A stretch of 64,000 bases of DNA from Aquimarina sp. AU58 (GCF_900312745.1 NZ_OMPD01000007.1:316523-380522), one strand, 5' to 3'. Counted from the stretch's first letter, positions 17,137 through 26,399 are shown. The notes: generated by a model not told the origin, from the letters alone. Program-made: numbers and translations.

Positions 17137-20016
17137 ATGAAAAAAATATTGAAATCCGAGGGTAGACTTCGAGAGATATTAAAGCTTACTTTAAAAATGA
17201 AAATATCTTTACTTTTTATACTTCCTACACTATTTACCATACAGGCAAATAGTTATTCCCAGAACACTAAGTTGTCATTAGACATGGAAAATGTAACTGT
17301 AATACAAGTAATTGATGAAATTGAATCTCAAACCGAGTTTAAATTTGTTTTTAACACAAAAGCTGTTGACTTAGATCGAAGAGTAACAATAAAACTTAAG
17401 AAGAAAAAAGTTGAAGAAATCTTGAACACGCTTTTTTCAAATTCTCAAACCGCCTTTGAGATAGACAATCGTAAGATTTTATTGAAAAAAGCCTTAAACC
17501 AAACTCCCTCCATACAAAATGACGAAATAGATAATCAAGAAAAGCAGGAAATAGAAATCAATGGGCAGGTTTTTGACTATCAAAATGCTCCTCTACCTGG
17601 TGCCAGCATAGTAGAAAAAGGCACAACAAATGGTACTACAACAGATTTCAACGGTAATTTTTCTATCACAGTTTCGAATATCAATGCGGTTTTAGTGATT
17701 TCATATCTTGGATTTGAGTCCAAAGAGGTAAATATTACTTCACCCACAGAAGAATTAAAAATCATATTAAAAGAAGGTGGATTTGCTTTAGAAGATATTG
17801 TGGTTACAGCAAGAAAAAGAATAGAAAATGTTCAAGACACTCCGATTTCTATTACTGCCGTACAAGGAGTAGTTTTAGAAGAGATGGGAGTAAACAATAT
17901 AACCGGAATCGCAGATATTGCCCCTAACCTTACATTTAGTACAACCGGAACCGTATCTGGATCAAGCTCTGCTGCAGTAGTTTACATCAGAGGAATTGGT
18001 CAGAATGATTATGTGCCGGTAGCAGATCCTGGTGTAGGAATTTATGTTGATGAAGTGTACCTGGGCAGAACCGTTGGTGCTGTTTTAGATTTAGCAGATT
18101 TAAAAAGTGTAGAAGTCATTAGAGGTCCCCAGGGGACTCTCTTTGGAAGAAACTCTATAGGTGGAGCCATATCCTTATTATCCAATGATCCAGGAGATAT
18201 ATTAAAAGGAAAAGTTAGCCTTACAGGAGGCAGTTATTCAAGAAATGATGCTACGTTTAGAATAAGCGGACCTATATCTGAAAGTTTCGGGTTTACTTTT
18301 AATTTAATACGACGAAACAGAGAAGGATATGTAGAACGAGTATTCGTTGATGATTCTGATTTAGGCGATGAAAATTCCCATGGAGCAAGACTTAAATTAG
18401 ACTATCATAAACCATCCAGTAAATTTTCTGCAAAATTTATTGTTGATTTTGCAACAGAAAGAGAAGAATCTGCCGCAGAACAGAATTTATTCTTTCATGA
18501 TGATAGATTATTACCACAATTATGGAATACCAATGCAGCACCAGCAGTTACATCTACCGCCTCTGGTTATGTCCCTGGAGACACCACTGTAGGAACTGAT
18601 ATTTATGACGAAAGGTGGAATTTTGGGCCATTCAAAACAGGTGAAACTTCACTTTCTCAAAATGATATTGATACTTGGGGTATATCTACTAATTTAAAAT
18701 ATGAAATCGGAGAAAATTCTGAGACTAAACTAATTTTGGCCTATAGAGATCTAGATGCCGAGTTTGCAAGACAAACAGATGGATCACCACTTAATATCTT
18801 TGAGAATAGAGATGTCTATGAGCAAGATCAATTTAGTGCAGATTTACGTTTTAGTCATTCTAGTGAAAAACTAGATTTTGTAACTGGGTTGTTTTATTTT
18901 ATAGAAAATGTAGACAACGCTTTATCATTTACCGGTGCATTACAAAATACAGTGTATCCAGTATTCTTAGGAGGTTTGGTTGAGAATAGTAATTATGCAA
19001 TATATGGAGAAGCAACTTATAAAGTAACCGATAAACTATCATTAACTGGAGGTCTGAGATATACTAATGAGACTAAAAAAGCAAAACCAGATGCCTTTAG
19101 AGACCCTACAGTAAATCTAGGAGATACTCCTAATGCTCCTGATCCAATTCGGGATATCAATACAAATCCCAGACGTTTACTTGACCAAATGTGGCAAGAG
19201 AATACTTTTGATCAAGTAACATGGAGATTTAATACCGCATATAAAGTTTCTGATGCTTTAAATATTTACGGTACTGTTTCTACCGGATTTAAATCTGGTG
19301 GGTTTGAATGGAGAGTTACCAATACATCTTTTTATGAGGATCCTTCAAATGATTTTGACGGAGATGGAGATGGAGATTTACCTCAATTTTCTCCAGAAAC
19401 GGTTACATCTTATGAACTGGGCGCAAAAGTAAAAGTAAAAAAACTAAGGTTCAACACGGCATTCTTCTATACCGATTATAAAGATTTACAAATTGCTGCT
19501 AATCCACCAGGATCAATTGCAACTTTCCAGACAAATGCCGGGGATGCCGAAATTAAAGGGCTAGAAACCGAAATAATTTGGCTCCCTAACTCTTTTATGC
19601 TTGTTAATATAGGATATGGATATACAGATGCAGAATACAAAGATCTTATCGAAGGGGTCACCGTAACCGAAGATGATAATTTCATTTTAACTCCAGAACA
19701 TACTTTAACTTTTGGAGGGTCATACAAAATCCCCGTATCCTTTGGTAGTTTTACCCCAAGAATAGACGGCCATTATAAATCTAGAGTCGATTTTGAAGCT
19801 CAAAACAGTGATTATGTTTTTGATGATGGTCATACTGCATTAAATGCTTCTTTAAAATTTAATGCAAAAAAACACTGGGAACTTATCATCGGTGTCGAAA
19901 ACTTAACAGATGAACTATATTTAGTTGGAGGTGACGCGAATACTGCAATAGGCTACGAGAATGGAATCTATGCAAGACCCAGAAATTATTACGCCACTCT
20001 ATCATATTCTTTTTAA
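17137..20016 (+). CDS. TonB-dependent receptor with STN signalling domain
   Basis: A 959-residue outer-membrane receptor. After a cytoplasmic lead and signal peptide (ending near ANSYSQ, residue 42) come an STN domain (about 45-118), a carboxypeptidase-regulatory-like domain (about 139-212), a plug (about 218-335, with DIVVTARKR and EVIRGPQGTLFGRNSIGG) and the barrel, ending in aromatic YATLSYSF. The STN domain lets it signal to FecR. The plug and barrel resemble siderophore or vitamin receptors of the proteobacterial type more than SusC, and no SusD gene follows, so a glycan role is unlikely. An Asp-rich loop near residue 739 may bind calcium. The ligand is probably an iron complex or other metal chelate, by inference. 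Confidence 0.92.
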   Translation: MKKILKSEGRLREILKLTLKMKISLLFILPTLFTIQANSYSQNTKLSLDMENVTVIQVIDEIESQTEFKFVFNTKAVDLDRRVTIKLKKKKVEEILNTLFSNSQTAFEIDNRKILLKKALNQTPSIQNDEIDNQEKQEIEINGQVFDYQNAPLPGASIVEKGTTNGTTTDFNGNFSITVSNINAVLVISYLGFESKEVNITSPTEELKIILKEGGFALEDIVVTARKRIENVQDTPISITAVQGVVLEEMGVNNITGIADIAPNLTFSTTGTVSGSSSAAVVYIRGIGQNDYVPVADPGVGIYVDEVYLGRTVGAVLDLADLKSVEVIRGPQGTLFGRNSIGGAISLLSNDPGDILKGKVSLTGGSYSRNDATFRISGPISESFGFTFNLIRRNREGYVERVFVDDSDLGDENSHGARLKLDYHKPSSKFSAKFIVDFATEREESAAEQNLFFHDDRLLPQLWNTNAAPAVTSTASGYVPGDTTVGTDIYDERWNFGPFKTGETSLSQNDIDTWGISTNLKYEIGENSETKLILAYRDLDAEFARQTDGSPLNIFENRDVYEQDQFSADLRFSHSSEKLDFVTGLFYFIENVDNALSFTGALQNTVYPVFLGGLVENSNYAIYGEATYKVTDKLSLTGGLRYTNETKKAKPDAFRDPTVNLGDTPNAPDPIRDINTNPRRLLDQMWQENTFDQVTWRFNTAYKVSDALNIYGTVSTGFKSGGFEWRVTNTSFYEDPSNDFDGDGDGDLPQFSPETVTSYELGAKVKVKKLRFNTAFFYTDYKDLQIAANPPGSIATFQTNAGDAEIKGLETEIIWLPNSFMLVNIGYGYTDAEYKDLIEGVTVTEDDNFILTPEHTLTFGGSYKIPVSFGSFTPRIDGHYKSRVDFEAQNSDYVFDDGHTALNASLKFNAKKHWELIIGVENLTDELYLVGGDANTAIGYENGIYARPRNYYATLSYSF

Positions 20017-20039
20017 ATACTTGGATAGTTAGCCCCTTT

Positions 20040-20073
20040 CCAGAGTTTAATCCTTTTTTGGATTAGACTCTGG
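20040..20073 (+). terminator. Hairpin after the TonB receptor gene
   Basis: CCAGAGTTTAATCC and GGATTAGACTCTGG form a 14-bp stem with one G-U type mismatch and a 6-base T loop. The following ATTATTTAAT is only weakly T-rich, so it may be a leaky terminator before the Nramp-like gene. Confidence 0.65.
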
Positions 20074-20151
20074 ATTATTTAATAATGTCGAGTATGAAAA
20101 TTCAAATACTATAAAATTTTATATCCAGAAAGGACCTAATACTATAAATTA

Positions 20152-21426
20152 ATGAATTGGAATAAGCTTAGAAAAACTCTAGGGCCTGGAATTTTATTTG
20201 CAAGTACTGCAATAGGCGTTTCTCATTTGGTCCAAAGCACGCGTGCAGGAGCTAATTATGGTTTTACACTTATAATTGTTATCATCATTACCAACATTTT
20301 AAAATTTCCTTTCTTCGAATATGGTGCCAGATATGCTAACGCAACGGGAGAGAGTCTTATAGATGGGTACAAGAGGTTAGGTAAATTTGCTTTATGGATT
20401 TATTTTTTAGTTACTATATCATCTATGTTTTTTGTTACTGCCGCCGTAAGTTTAGTAACGGCTGGTTTTATGGATAACCTTTTTGAGGTATCTACACTAT
20501 GGCCTTCTTTCAAATTATTTCCTATTGCACTTGTTTTTTTAGTATCCTACGGTGTACTGGCCTTTGGAAAGTTTAATGTACTAGATAATATCATTAAAAT
20601 AATAGGAATGCTATTATTTGTTTCTACTATCATTGCCTTTGTAATGACCCTTAGTAAAGGCCAAGCAACACAGGTAAAAGGTTTCGTTTCTCCATATATT
20701 TTTGATGATACAGGGATTTTATTTCTAATCGCATTAATGGGATGGATGCCAACAGCTTTGGATCTATCCACCTGGATCAGTTTATGGGCAGTAGAAAAAA
20801 TAAAATCAACAAAATATCACCCAACACTTAAAGAAACACTATTCGATTTTAATCTAGGGTACTGGATCTCTGCTTTTTTAGCCATTTGCTTTTTAATTCT
20901 TGGAGCATATCTCGTATATGGAACCGGAAAAACACTTCCTAAAGATAGTGTAGGATTTGCTGGCGATATAATTGAGTTATATACTACTACTATAGGAAGT
21001 TGGAGTTATTTAATTATTGCTATTTCTTCTTTTTCAATTATGCTAGGAACAAGTTTAGGAGTTTTTGATGGATATGCGAGAACACTACAACAGACTACAA
21101 AACTAATATTCTCATCAGAAACCAATAACAATATAGTACAGAAAACCAGACAAATATACCTGAGTTCGTTGCTTATTTTAGCCATAGGATCATTCTTAAT
21201 TACGGTTTTCTTTAGAGGGCAGTTTAAAGTTCTCATCGATCTGGCAACTACTATATCTTTCTTAATTGCTCCTTTAATAGCCCTTGCTAATTTCAAGTTA
21301 GTTAGTAAAAAATATATTAGCGAAGAAGCAACCCCAAAACCATTCATGAAATTGATTAGTTATCTCGGAATTGTATTTCTAACAGGTTTTGCTCTATTCT
21401 ATTTATATATTAAATTTTTAAAATAA
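20152..21426 (+). CDS. Divergent Nramp-family transporter
   Basis: A 424-residue membrane protein with about eleven transmembrane helices and the overall Nramp pattern. The first helix reads GPGILFASTAIGVSH and aligns with GPxFxxAxxYIDPGN of MntH, but the DPGN metal-site motif is replaced by IGVS-H. The sixth-helix MPH motif reads MPT. These changes affect residues that coordinate Mn2+ or Fe2+ in classical Nramp proteins, so the substrate may differ, perhaps Mg2+ or another solute. It lies 135 bases after the TonB receptor with a hairpin between, suggesting a linked uptake role. Confidence 0.82.
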   Translation: MNWNKLRKTLGPGILFASTAIGVSHLVQSTRAGANYGFTLIIVIIITNILKFPFFEYGARYANATGESLIDGYKRLGKFALWIYFLVTISSMFFVTAAVSLVTAGFMDNLFEVSTLWPSFKLFPIALVFLVSYGVLAFGKFNVLDNIIKIIGMLLFVSTIIAFVMTLSKGQATQVKGFVSPYIFDDTGILFLIALMGWMPTALDLSTWISLWAVEKIKSTKYHPTLKETLFDFNLGYWISAFLAICFLILGAYLVYGTGKTLPKDSVGFAGDIIELYTTTIGSWSYLIIAISSFSIMLGTSLGVFDGYARTLQQTTKLIFSSETNNNIVQKTRQIYLSSLLILAIGSFLITVFFRGQFKVLIDLATTISFLIAPLIALANFKLVSKKYISEEATPKPFMKLISYLGIVFLTGFALFYLYIKFLK

Positions 21427-21594
21427 ATATCTTGATCTGATCTCAATACCATTTTTGAAACGATTCATAAATCTGTATTTTATATATTTTAAGAGAGGTA
21501 TATAGAACCTTTACTTGTAATCACTTTATGATTAGGATCATAAAAGCATACCCCTTCTTTAAAATACCTTTGAATAACACTAAAAGTAATTGTT

Positions 21595-21876
21595 ATGTAT
21601 TCGAAGTTATTAAAAGATTTTAAGGAAATGTATATGGCATATATTCCATTAATGATTATTCTTTCCAGTTGTTTAGGATCTGTTGCAGCAATGTACATCC
21701 TTATGCAGGAGAGATCTTTTTCGCAAGTCGTTCAATTATCTCTTTGCGTAATCGTTTGTATGGCATTTAATGCATCTATTCTAGCTCAAATGAAAGCTAA
21801 ATTTGTATTCAATCTATTAATTGCAAGTCTTGTAATTAATACGCTTTTAGTATTGCTAAACATCACCTTTTATTAA
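21595..21876 (+). CDS. Small membrane protein, function unknown
   Basis: A 93-residue protein with three hydrophobic segments (YIPLMIILSSCLGSVAAMYIL, VQLSLCVIVCMAFNASILA, FNLLIASLVINTLLVLLNITF). No enzymatic motif is present. It ends 15 bases before the truncated haemoglobin gene and is probably co-transcribed with it, hinting at a role in respiration or gas handling. I do not recognise the family. Confidence 0.7.
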   Translation: MYSKLLKDFKEMYMAYIPLMIILSSCLGSVAAMYILMQERSFSQVVQLSLCVIVCMAFNASILAQMKAKFVFNLLIASLVINTLLVLLNITFY

Positions 21877-21891
21877 TGTGAATAGGAAACT

Positions 21892-22338
21892 ATGCGACTT
21901 CTTAGAACAAAAAAGCAAATGAAAGTGATTCCTAAAAATGATATCAGAAATAGAGATGATGTTGCAACGTTAGTTTCTATATTTTATAAAAAAATCAGAA
22001 AAGAAGAGCACTTAGGCCCTATTTTTAATCATATGATAAAAGATTGGGACAAACATTTAGATCGACTAACCGATTTTTGGGAAACCAACCTCTTATTTGT
22101 TCCAAAATTTAAAGGAAACCCAATTGAAGTCCATAAACGAGTAGATCGAACGTTTAATCATAGCATTACAAATGTACATTTCGGGATATGGTTACAACTA
22201 TGGATCACGACAATAGACGACCTTTTTGAAGGTGAACTCGCTACTTTGGCTAAAAATCGCGCCAGAAAAATGAGCACAACATTATTCGTGAAAATGTTTC
22301 AGGATAGACCTTCTCAAAAAATGATCCCTAACAAATAA
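21892..22338 (+). CDS. Group III truncated haemoglobin
   Basis: A 148-residue globin of the 2-over-2 class. Features include FYKKIRKEEHLGPIFN near the N-terminus, DFWETNLLF and the likely haem-binding His in ITNVHFGIWLQLW, which is the group III pattern. Start could be the ATG at 21892 or the later ATG at 21919 (MKVIPKND), which would give 139 residues. Such proteins bind oxygen, NO or other small ligands, with an uncertain cell role. It follows the small membrane protein by 15 bases, and its stop lies one base from the convergent YtxJ gene. Confidence 0.88.
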   Translation: MRLLRTKKQMKVIPKNDIRNRDDVATLVSIFYKKIRKEEHLGPIFNHMIKDWDKHLDRLTDFWETNLLFVPKFKGNPIEVHKRVDRTFNHSITNVHFGIWLQLWITTIDDLFEGELATLAKNRARKMSTTLFVKMFQDRPSQKMIPNK

Positions 22339-22339
22339 T

Positions 22340-22735
22340 TTATACAAATTGATGTAATACCTGAGGTGTAATCGCACTATGTGAAGAATGATGTACCATA
22401 ACACCATTTCTAATAACAATAAATTGTGGTGATTCGTGAAATACCTGAAATTTTGCAGCTACTTCTGCAGATACATCACGATGATTCAACAAATCAAGAT
22501 AATACAAATCTATTTGATCTTCTGTAACATCAAAACTGCTTTCAAAATTACGAATCACCATTCTACTAATACCACAACGAGTCGAATGTTTAAAAATAGC
22601 CTGCGTTTTAGTCTTTGATGCTTTTGTAATTTCTTCTAATTGCGAAATAGAATTAAGCACTTGCCATGGCAAAGCTTGTTTTTCTTGCTTAGGCTCTTTC
22701 TCTTCTGATCCAAATAATTTACCAAATATTCCCAT
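22340..22735 (-). CDS. ytxJ: Bacillithiol-system redox protein YtxJ
   Basis: A thioredoxin-fold protein of the YtxJ group found in bacillithiol-producing Firmicutes and Bacteroidota. The single active-site Cys is in FKHSTRCGISRM, a monothiol arrangement, with the cis-proline region at HESPQFIVIRNGV. The start at 22735 (MGIFGKLFGSEE, 131 residues) is preferred over one nine codons upstream because of its position after a -7-like box at 22760-22767. It is thought to reduce bacillithiol mixed disulfides. It is divergent from clpB, sharing a 202-base regulatory region. Confidence 0.87.
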   Translation of the reverse strand: MGIFGKLFGSEEKEPKQEKQALPWQVLNSISQLEEITKASKTKTQAIFKHSTRCGISRMVIRNFESSFDVTEDQIDLYYLDLLNHRDVSAEVAAKFQVFHESPQFIVIRNGVMVHHSSHSAITPQVLHQFV

Positions 22736-22759
22736 TTTTTTCTTTAATATGAATGACCA

Positions 22760-22767
22760 CAAACTTA
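22760..22767 (-). promoter_or_regulatory. Candidate -7 box of ytxJ
   Basis: Read on the minus strand it is TAAGTTTG (TAnnTTTG), 24 bases before the chosen ytxJ start; it overlaps the longer N-terminal extension, supporting the shorter start. Confidence 0.45.
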
Positions 22768-22832
22768 GTCAATTGATTTTTAAAATTGACTATAATCATA
22801 TATTGGTCGTAACAAAATTCGTAACTTTACAT

Positions 22833-22881
22833 TACGTCAAAAAGTCAGCAAAATCAAGCAATAACAAGACATTTTGACGTA
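22833..22881 (+). repeat. Inverted repeat upstream of clpB
   Basis: TACGTCAAAA (22833-22842) and TTTTGACGTA (22872-22881) are perfect inverted 10-mers, 29 bases apart, in the clpB leader. A second GTCA (AAAAAGTCAGC) follows the first arm directly. It may be a regulator site or an mRNA structure; it is not the CIRCE element. Confidence 0.55.
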
Positions 22882-22937
22882 TTTCTAAAGTAGGAATGTT
22901 ATTTGATTCTCTACAAGAAAACTCAAAATAAGAGACT

Positions 22938-25538
22938 ATGAATTTTAATAATTTCACTATAAAATCACAAGAAGCCATACAACAAGCTCAACAGCTTGCA
23001 CAAGGTTTTGGACATCAACAAATAGAAAATGAACACATTTTTAAAGCCATTTTTAATGTAGATGAAAATGTACTTCCATTTTTGCTAAAAAAGCTAAATG
23101 TTAACCTCGATCTTTTACAACAAGTTCTTGATAGCACACTAGAAAGTTTTCCTAAAGTTTCTGGTGGAGAATTACAACTATCAAGAGAGGCCGGAAAATC
23201 ACTAAATGAAGCAAGTATTATTGCCAAAAAGATGAACGATGAGTATGTTTCTATTGAACATCTGGTGATTGCCATTTTTAAATCTAAAAGTAAGATTTCG
23301 CAAATCCTAAAAGATCAGGGAGTAACAGAAAAACATTTAACCGAAGCTATTAATGAAATCAGAAAAGGTGAACGGGTAACATCACAAAATGCAGAAGAAA
23401 CCTATCAAGCCCTAAGTAAATATGCCAAAAATCTTAATGAAATGGCAGAGAACGGGAAATTAGACCCTGTTATAGGTCGTGATGAAGAAATCCGAAGGAT
23501 ATTACAAATCCTTTCTCGCCGTACCAAAAACAATCCAATGCTGGTTGGTGAGCCCGGAGTAGGTAAAACTGCTATTGCCGAAGGATTAGCTCATCGAATT
23601 ATTGCAGGAGATATTCCCGAAAATCTAAAGAACAAACAAATTTTTTCTTTAGATATGGGAGCATTAATTGCCGGAGCCAAATTTAAAGGAGAATTTGAAG
23701 AACGTCTTAAATCTGTCGTAAAAGAAGTAACTTCTAGCGATGGCGACATCGTACTATTTATTGATGAAATCCATACTCTTGTAGGCGCAGGAGGTGGCCA
23801 GGGAGCTATGGATGCTGCTAATATCCTAAAACCAGCTTTAGCAAGAGGAGAACTTCGCGCAATTGGAGCCACAACTCTGGATGAATATCAAAAGTATTTT
23901 GAAAAAGATAAAGCTCTGGAAAGGCGTTTTCAAAAAGTTACAGTAGATGAGCCGGATACAGAAAGTGCGATATCTATTCTTAGAGGAATTAAAGAAAAAT
24001 ATGAAACACATCATAAAGTACGTATAAAAGACGAAGCTATAATCGCTGCGGTAGAATTGTCACAGCGCTATATCACAAATAGATTTTTACCCGATAAGGC
24101 TATTGATTTAATGGATGAAGCTGCTTCTAAATTACGAATGGAAATTAATTCTAAACCCGAAGAACTCGATGTGCTTGATAGAAAGATTATGCAACTTGAA
24201 ATTGAAATCGAAGCCATAAAACGCGAAGACGATGAAACCAAGTTAAAAGCACTTAATGGTGATCTTGCAAATATTAAAGAAGAACGTAATGAGATTTTCT
24301 CAAAATGGCAAAGCGAAAAGGAAGTTGTAGATGCTATTCAAAATGCAAAAACAGATATTGAAGAATTTAAACTTGAAGCAGAACGTGCAGAGAGAAATGG
24401 AGATTATGGAAAAGTCGCCGAACTACGATACGGAAAAATAAAAGAAGCTCAAGAGCGACTGGATGAATTGCAAAAACAGTTAAATGAACAACAAAGTAAA
24501 TCTTCGCTTATTAAAGAAGAAGTGACCAATGATGATATTGCAGAAGTAATAGCAAAATGGACAGGGATACCAGTTACCAAAATGATACAAAGTGAGCGCG
24601 AAAAATTATTGGTACTCGAAGAAGAATTACAAAAACGTGTAGTTGGACAAATCGAAGCCATACAAGCTGTTAGTGATGCTGTAAGAAGAAGCCGTGCAGG
24701 TTTACAAGATCAAAAAAAACCAATCGGATCATTCTTATTTCTAGGAACTACAGGGGTAGGTAAAACAGAATTAGCAAAAGCGCTGGCAGAATATCTCTTT
24801 AATGATGAAACTGCCATGACCCGAATAGACATGAGTGAATATCAGGAACGTCATGCAGTAAGCAGATTAATGGGTGCACCTCCCGGATATGTAGGGTATG
24901 ATGAAGGTGGGCAATTAACCGAAGCTGTTCGAAGAAAACCGTATTCTGTAGTCTTACTAGACGAGATAGAAAAAGCACATCCAGATACGTTTAATGTATT
25001 ATTACAAGTATTGGATGAAGGTCGTTTGACCGATAATAAAGGTAGAGTTGCCGATTTTAGAAACACTATCATTATCATGACCAGTAATATGGGTAGCCAT
25101 ATTATACAAGAAAAATTTGAAACTATCAAAGATATGGATACCGCTATGGAAGCTGCCAAAGTTGAAGTATTAGGGATATTAAAACAATCTGTTCGTCCAG
25201 AGTTTTTAAACAGAATAGATGATATCATTATGTTTTCTCCGCTTACCAAAGCTAATATCAATGAAATTGTAAAGCTTCAGTTAAAGCACGTTTCTAAAAT
25301 GCTGGCAGAGCAACACATAACTTTGGATGCTACAGAACAAGCTATAACTTATCTTTCTGAAAGAGGTTTTCAACCAGAATTTGGCGCCAGACCAGTGAAA
25401 CGTACAATTCAAAAAGAAGTTTTAAATAAACTATCAAAAGAAATTCTAGCAGGTAAAATTTCTACAGAAAGTGTAATTTTACTCGATGAATTTGATAGCA
25501 ATCTAGTATTTAGAAATCAGGAAAATTTGGTTTCTTAA
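22938..25538 (+). CDS. clpB: ATP-dependent disaggregase ClpB
   Basis: This 866-residue Hsp100 chaperone rescues aggregated proteins together with DnaK. It has the N-terminal Clp repeat domain (1-145), the first AAA+ module with Walker A GEPGVGKTA, a long coiled-coil middle domain (about 410-520, KLRMEINSKPEELDVLDRKIMQLE onward) that separates ClpB from ClpA/C, the second AAA+ module with Walker A GTTGVGKTE and a C-terminal domain (GFQPEFGARPVKRTIQ). Length is standard. It is a single-gene unit; the long leader with an inverted repeat suggests stress control. Confidence 0.98.
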   Translation: MNFNNFTIKSQEAIQQAQQLAQGFGHQQIENEHIFKAIFNVDENVLPFLLKKLNVNLDLLQQVLDSTLESFPKVSGGELQLSREAGKSLNEASIIAKKMNDEYVSIEHLVIAIFKSKSKISQILKDQGVTEKHLTEAINEIRKGERVTSQNAEETYQALSKYAKNLNEMAENGKLDPVIGRDEEIRRILQILSRRTKNNPMLVGEPGVGKTAIAEGLAHRIIAGDIPENLKNKQIFSLDMGALIAGAKFKGEFEERLKSVVKEVTSSDGDIVLFIDEIHTLVGAGGGQGAMDAANILKPALARGELRAIGATTLDEYQKYFEKDKALERRFQKVTVDEPDTESAISILRGIKEKYETHHKVRIKDEAIIAAVELSQRYITNRFLPDKAIDLMDEAASKLRMEINSKPEELDVLDRKIMQLEIEIEAIKREDDETKLKALNGDLANIKEERNEIFSKWQSEKEVVDAIQNAKTDIEEFKLEAERAERNGDYGKVAELRYGKIKEAQERLDELQKQLNEQQSKSSLIKEEVTNDDIAEVIAKWTGIPVTKMIQSEREKLLVLEEELQKRVVGQIEAIQAVSDAVRRSRAGLQDQKKPIGSFLFLGTTGVGKTELAKALAEYLFNDETAMTRIDMSEYQERHAVSRLMGAPPGYVGYDEGGQLTEAVRRKPYSVVLLDEIEKAHPDTFNVLLQVLDEGRLTDNKGRVADFRNTIIIMTSNMGSHIIQEKFETIKDMDTAMEAAKVEVLGILKQSVRPEFLNRIDDIIMFSPLTKANINEIVKLQLKHVSKMLAEQHITLDATEQAITYLSERGFQPEFGARPVKRTIQKEVLNKLSKEILAGKISTESVILLDEFDSNLVFRNQENLVS

Positions 25539-25569
25539 TTAGTCTATAAACGTAATTTTACCTAAAAAC

Positions 25570-25602
25570 AGGGCTATTGGTTTAAAAAAAATCAATAGCT
25601 CT
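25570..25602 (+). terminator. Probable terminator after clpB
   Basis: AGGGCTATTG and CAATAGCTCT pair over ten bases with one mismatch and are followed by a moderately T-rich stretch, about 30 bases after the stop. Confidence 0.65.
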
Positions 25603-25751
25603 ATTAGTTTTAAACAAAAAAATCAACAATGCTATATTTTGTTGAGCAGCACAGATTACGGTTTTACCGTAGATATTAACAAAATTATTCCTACAATAGT
25701 TAATAACTAAATAAAGAAAAAAACAAGGTTTTTAAGTACATTGCTTCCTCA

Positions 25752-26399
25752 ATGAGACCAACCATATTATTTGCACTTCTATTAATTTCACACATCTCCC
25801 TGGGCCAAAGCAAAAAGGGAGCCTTAGCTGATATTAGAAATAAATATCAATTAATCCGAGAATTAGTAGATACCAATACACTTAGACAACATCATACTGA
25901 CTATTCCTGTGATGAATCAACAGAAAAAGGGTCGCTTACCTTTTATTATAATGGTACCGAGTTAAAACATATCGTACACACATATACCCTAGGACATGTA
26001 AAATTTAGAGATGAATTTTATATTTGGGATAATCAACTATTTTTTCAATATGCTATTCATAAGGTCTGGTATAAAGATTATGAAAGAAGTCGTTCTGGTA
26101 GGCGCAGATTAGCAGATGTCGTATTAACACTTGAAGAACGCTTTTATTTTAAAGACAGAAACGTTATAAAATGCCAGTTTAAAGATTTTGAAAACAGGAG
26201 TAGTAATCCAAAAAAAATCAAAACTAACAATATTAGAAACATCAATGTGGGATGTGATCAGGCTCAAGTTGCTCTTGAAAAATTTGACCTTTTACTCGAT
26301 TTTCAAAAAATGAAAATAGAAGACGCTTGTAACCTACCAAAAAGTATTACCAATACAGAACCTTTGGATCATATTTATGGTAATATCCGCCAGAATTAA
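25752..26399 (+). CDS. Secreted protein of unknown function
   Basis: A 215-residue protein with a signal peptide (ILFALLLISHISLGQS). The mature part begins with a helix (ADIRNKYQLIRELVDT) and then a run of strands (GSLTFYYNGTELKHIVHTYT, EFYIWDNQLFFQYAIHKVWY, EERFYFKDRNVIKCQFKDF). Two Cys may form a periplasmic disulfide. The pattern is a small periplasmic beta-rich protein. No relation to clpB or to the TetR gene downstream is evident. Confidence 0.65.
   Translation: MRPTILFALLLISHISLGQSKKGALADIRNKYQLIRELVDTNTLRQHHTDYSCDESTEKGSLTFYYNGTELKHIVHTYTLGHVKFRDEFYIWDNQLFFQYAIHKVWYKDYERSRSGRRRLADVVLTLEERFYFKDRNVIKCQFKDFENRSSNPKKIKTNNIRNINVGCDQAQVALEKFDLLLDFQKMKIEDACNLPKSITNTEPLDHIYGNIRQN

Noticed and set aside
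17137..20016. SusC-type glycan receptor
   Set aside because: No SusD gene follows and the plug and barrel segments look like siderophore or vitamin receptors; the STN domain and FecR fit surface signalling.
22833..22881. CIRCE (HrcA) heat-shock operator
   Set aside because: The arms are TACGTCAAAA/TTTTGACGTA with a 29-base spacer, not TTAGCACTC-N9-GAGTGCTAA.
24851..25261. 136-codon open frame antisense to clpB
   Set aside because: It is a shadow of the conserved second AAA+ module of ClpB.
25664..25678. Small hairpin TACGGT-TTT-ACCGTA after clpB
   Set aside because: Only six base pairs and no T tract; too weak to call as a functional element.
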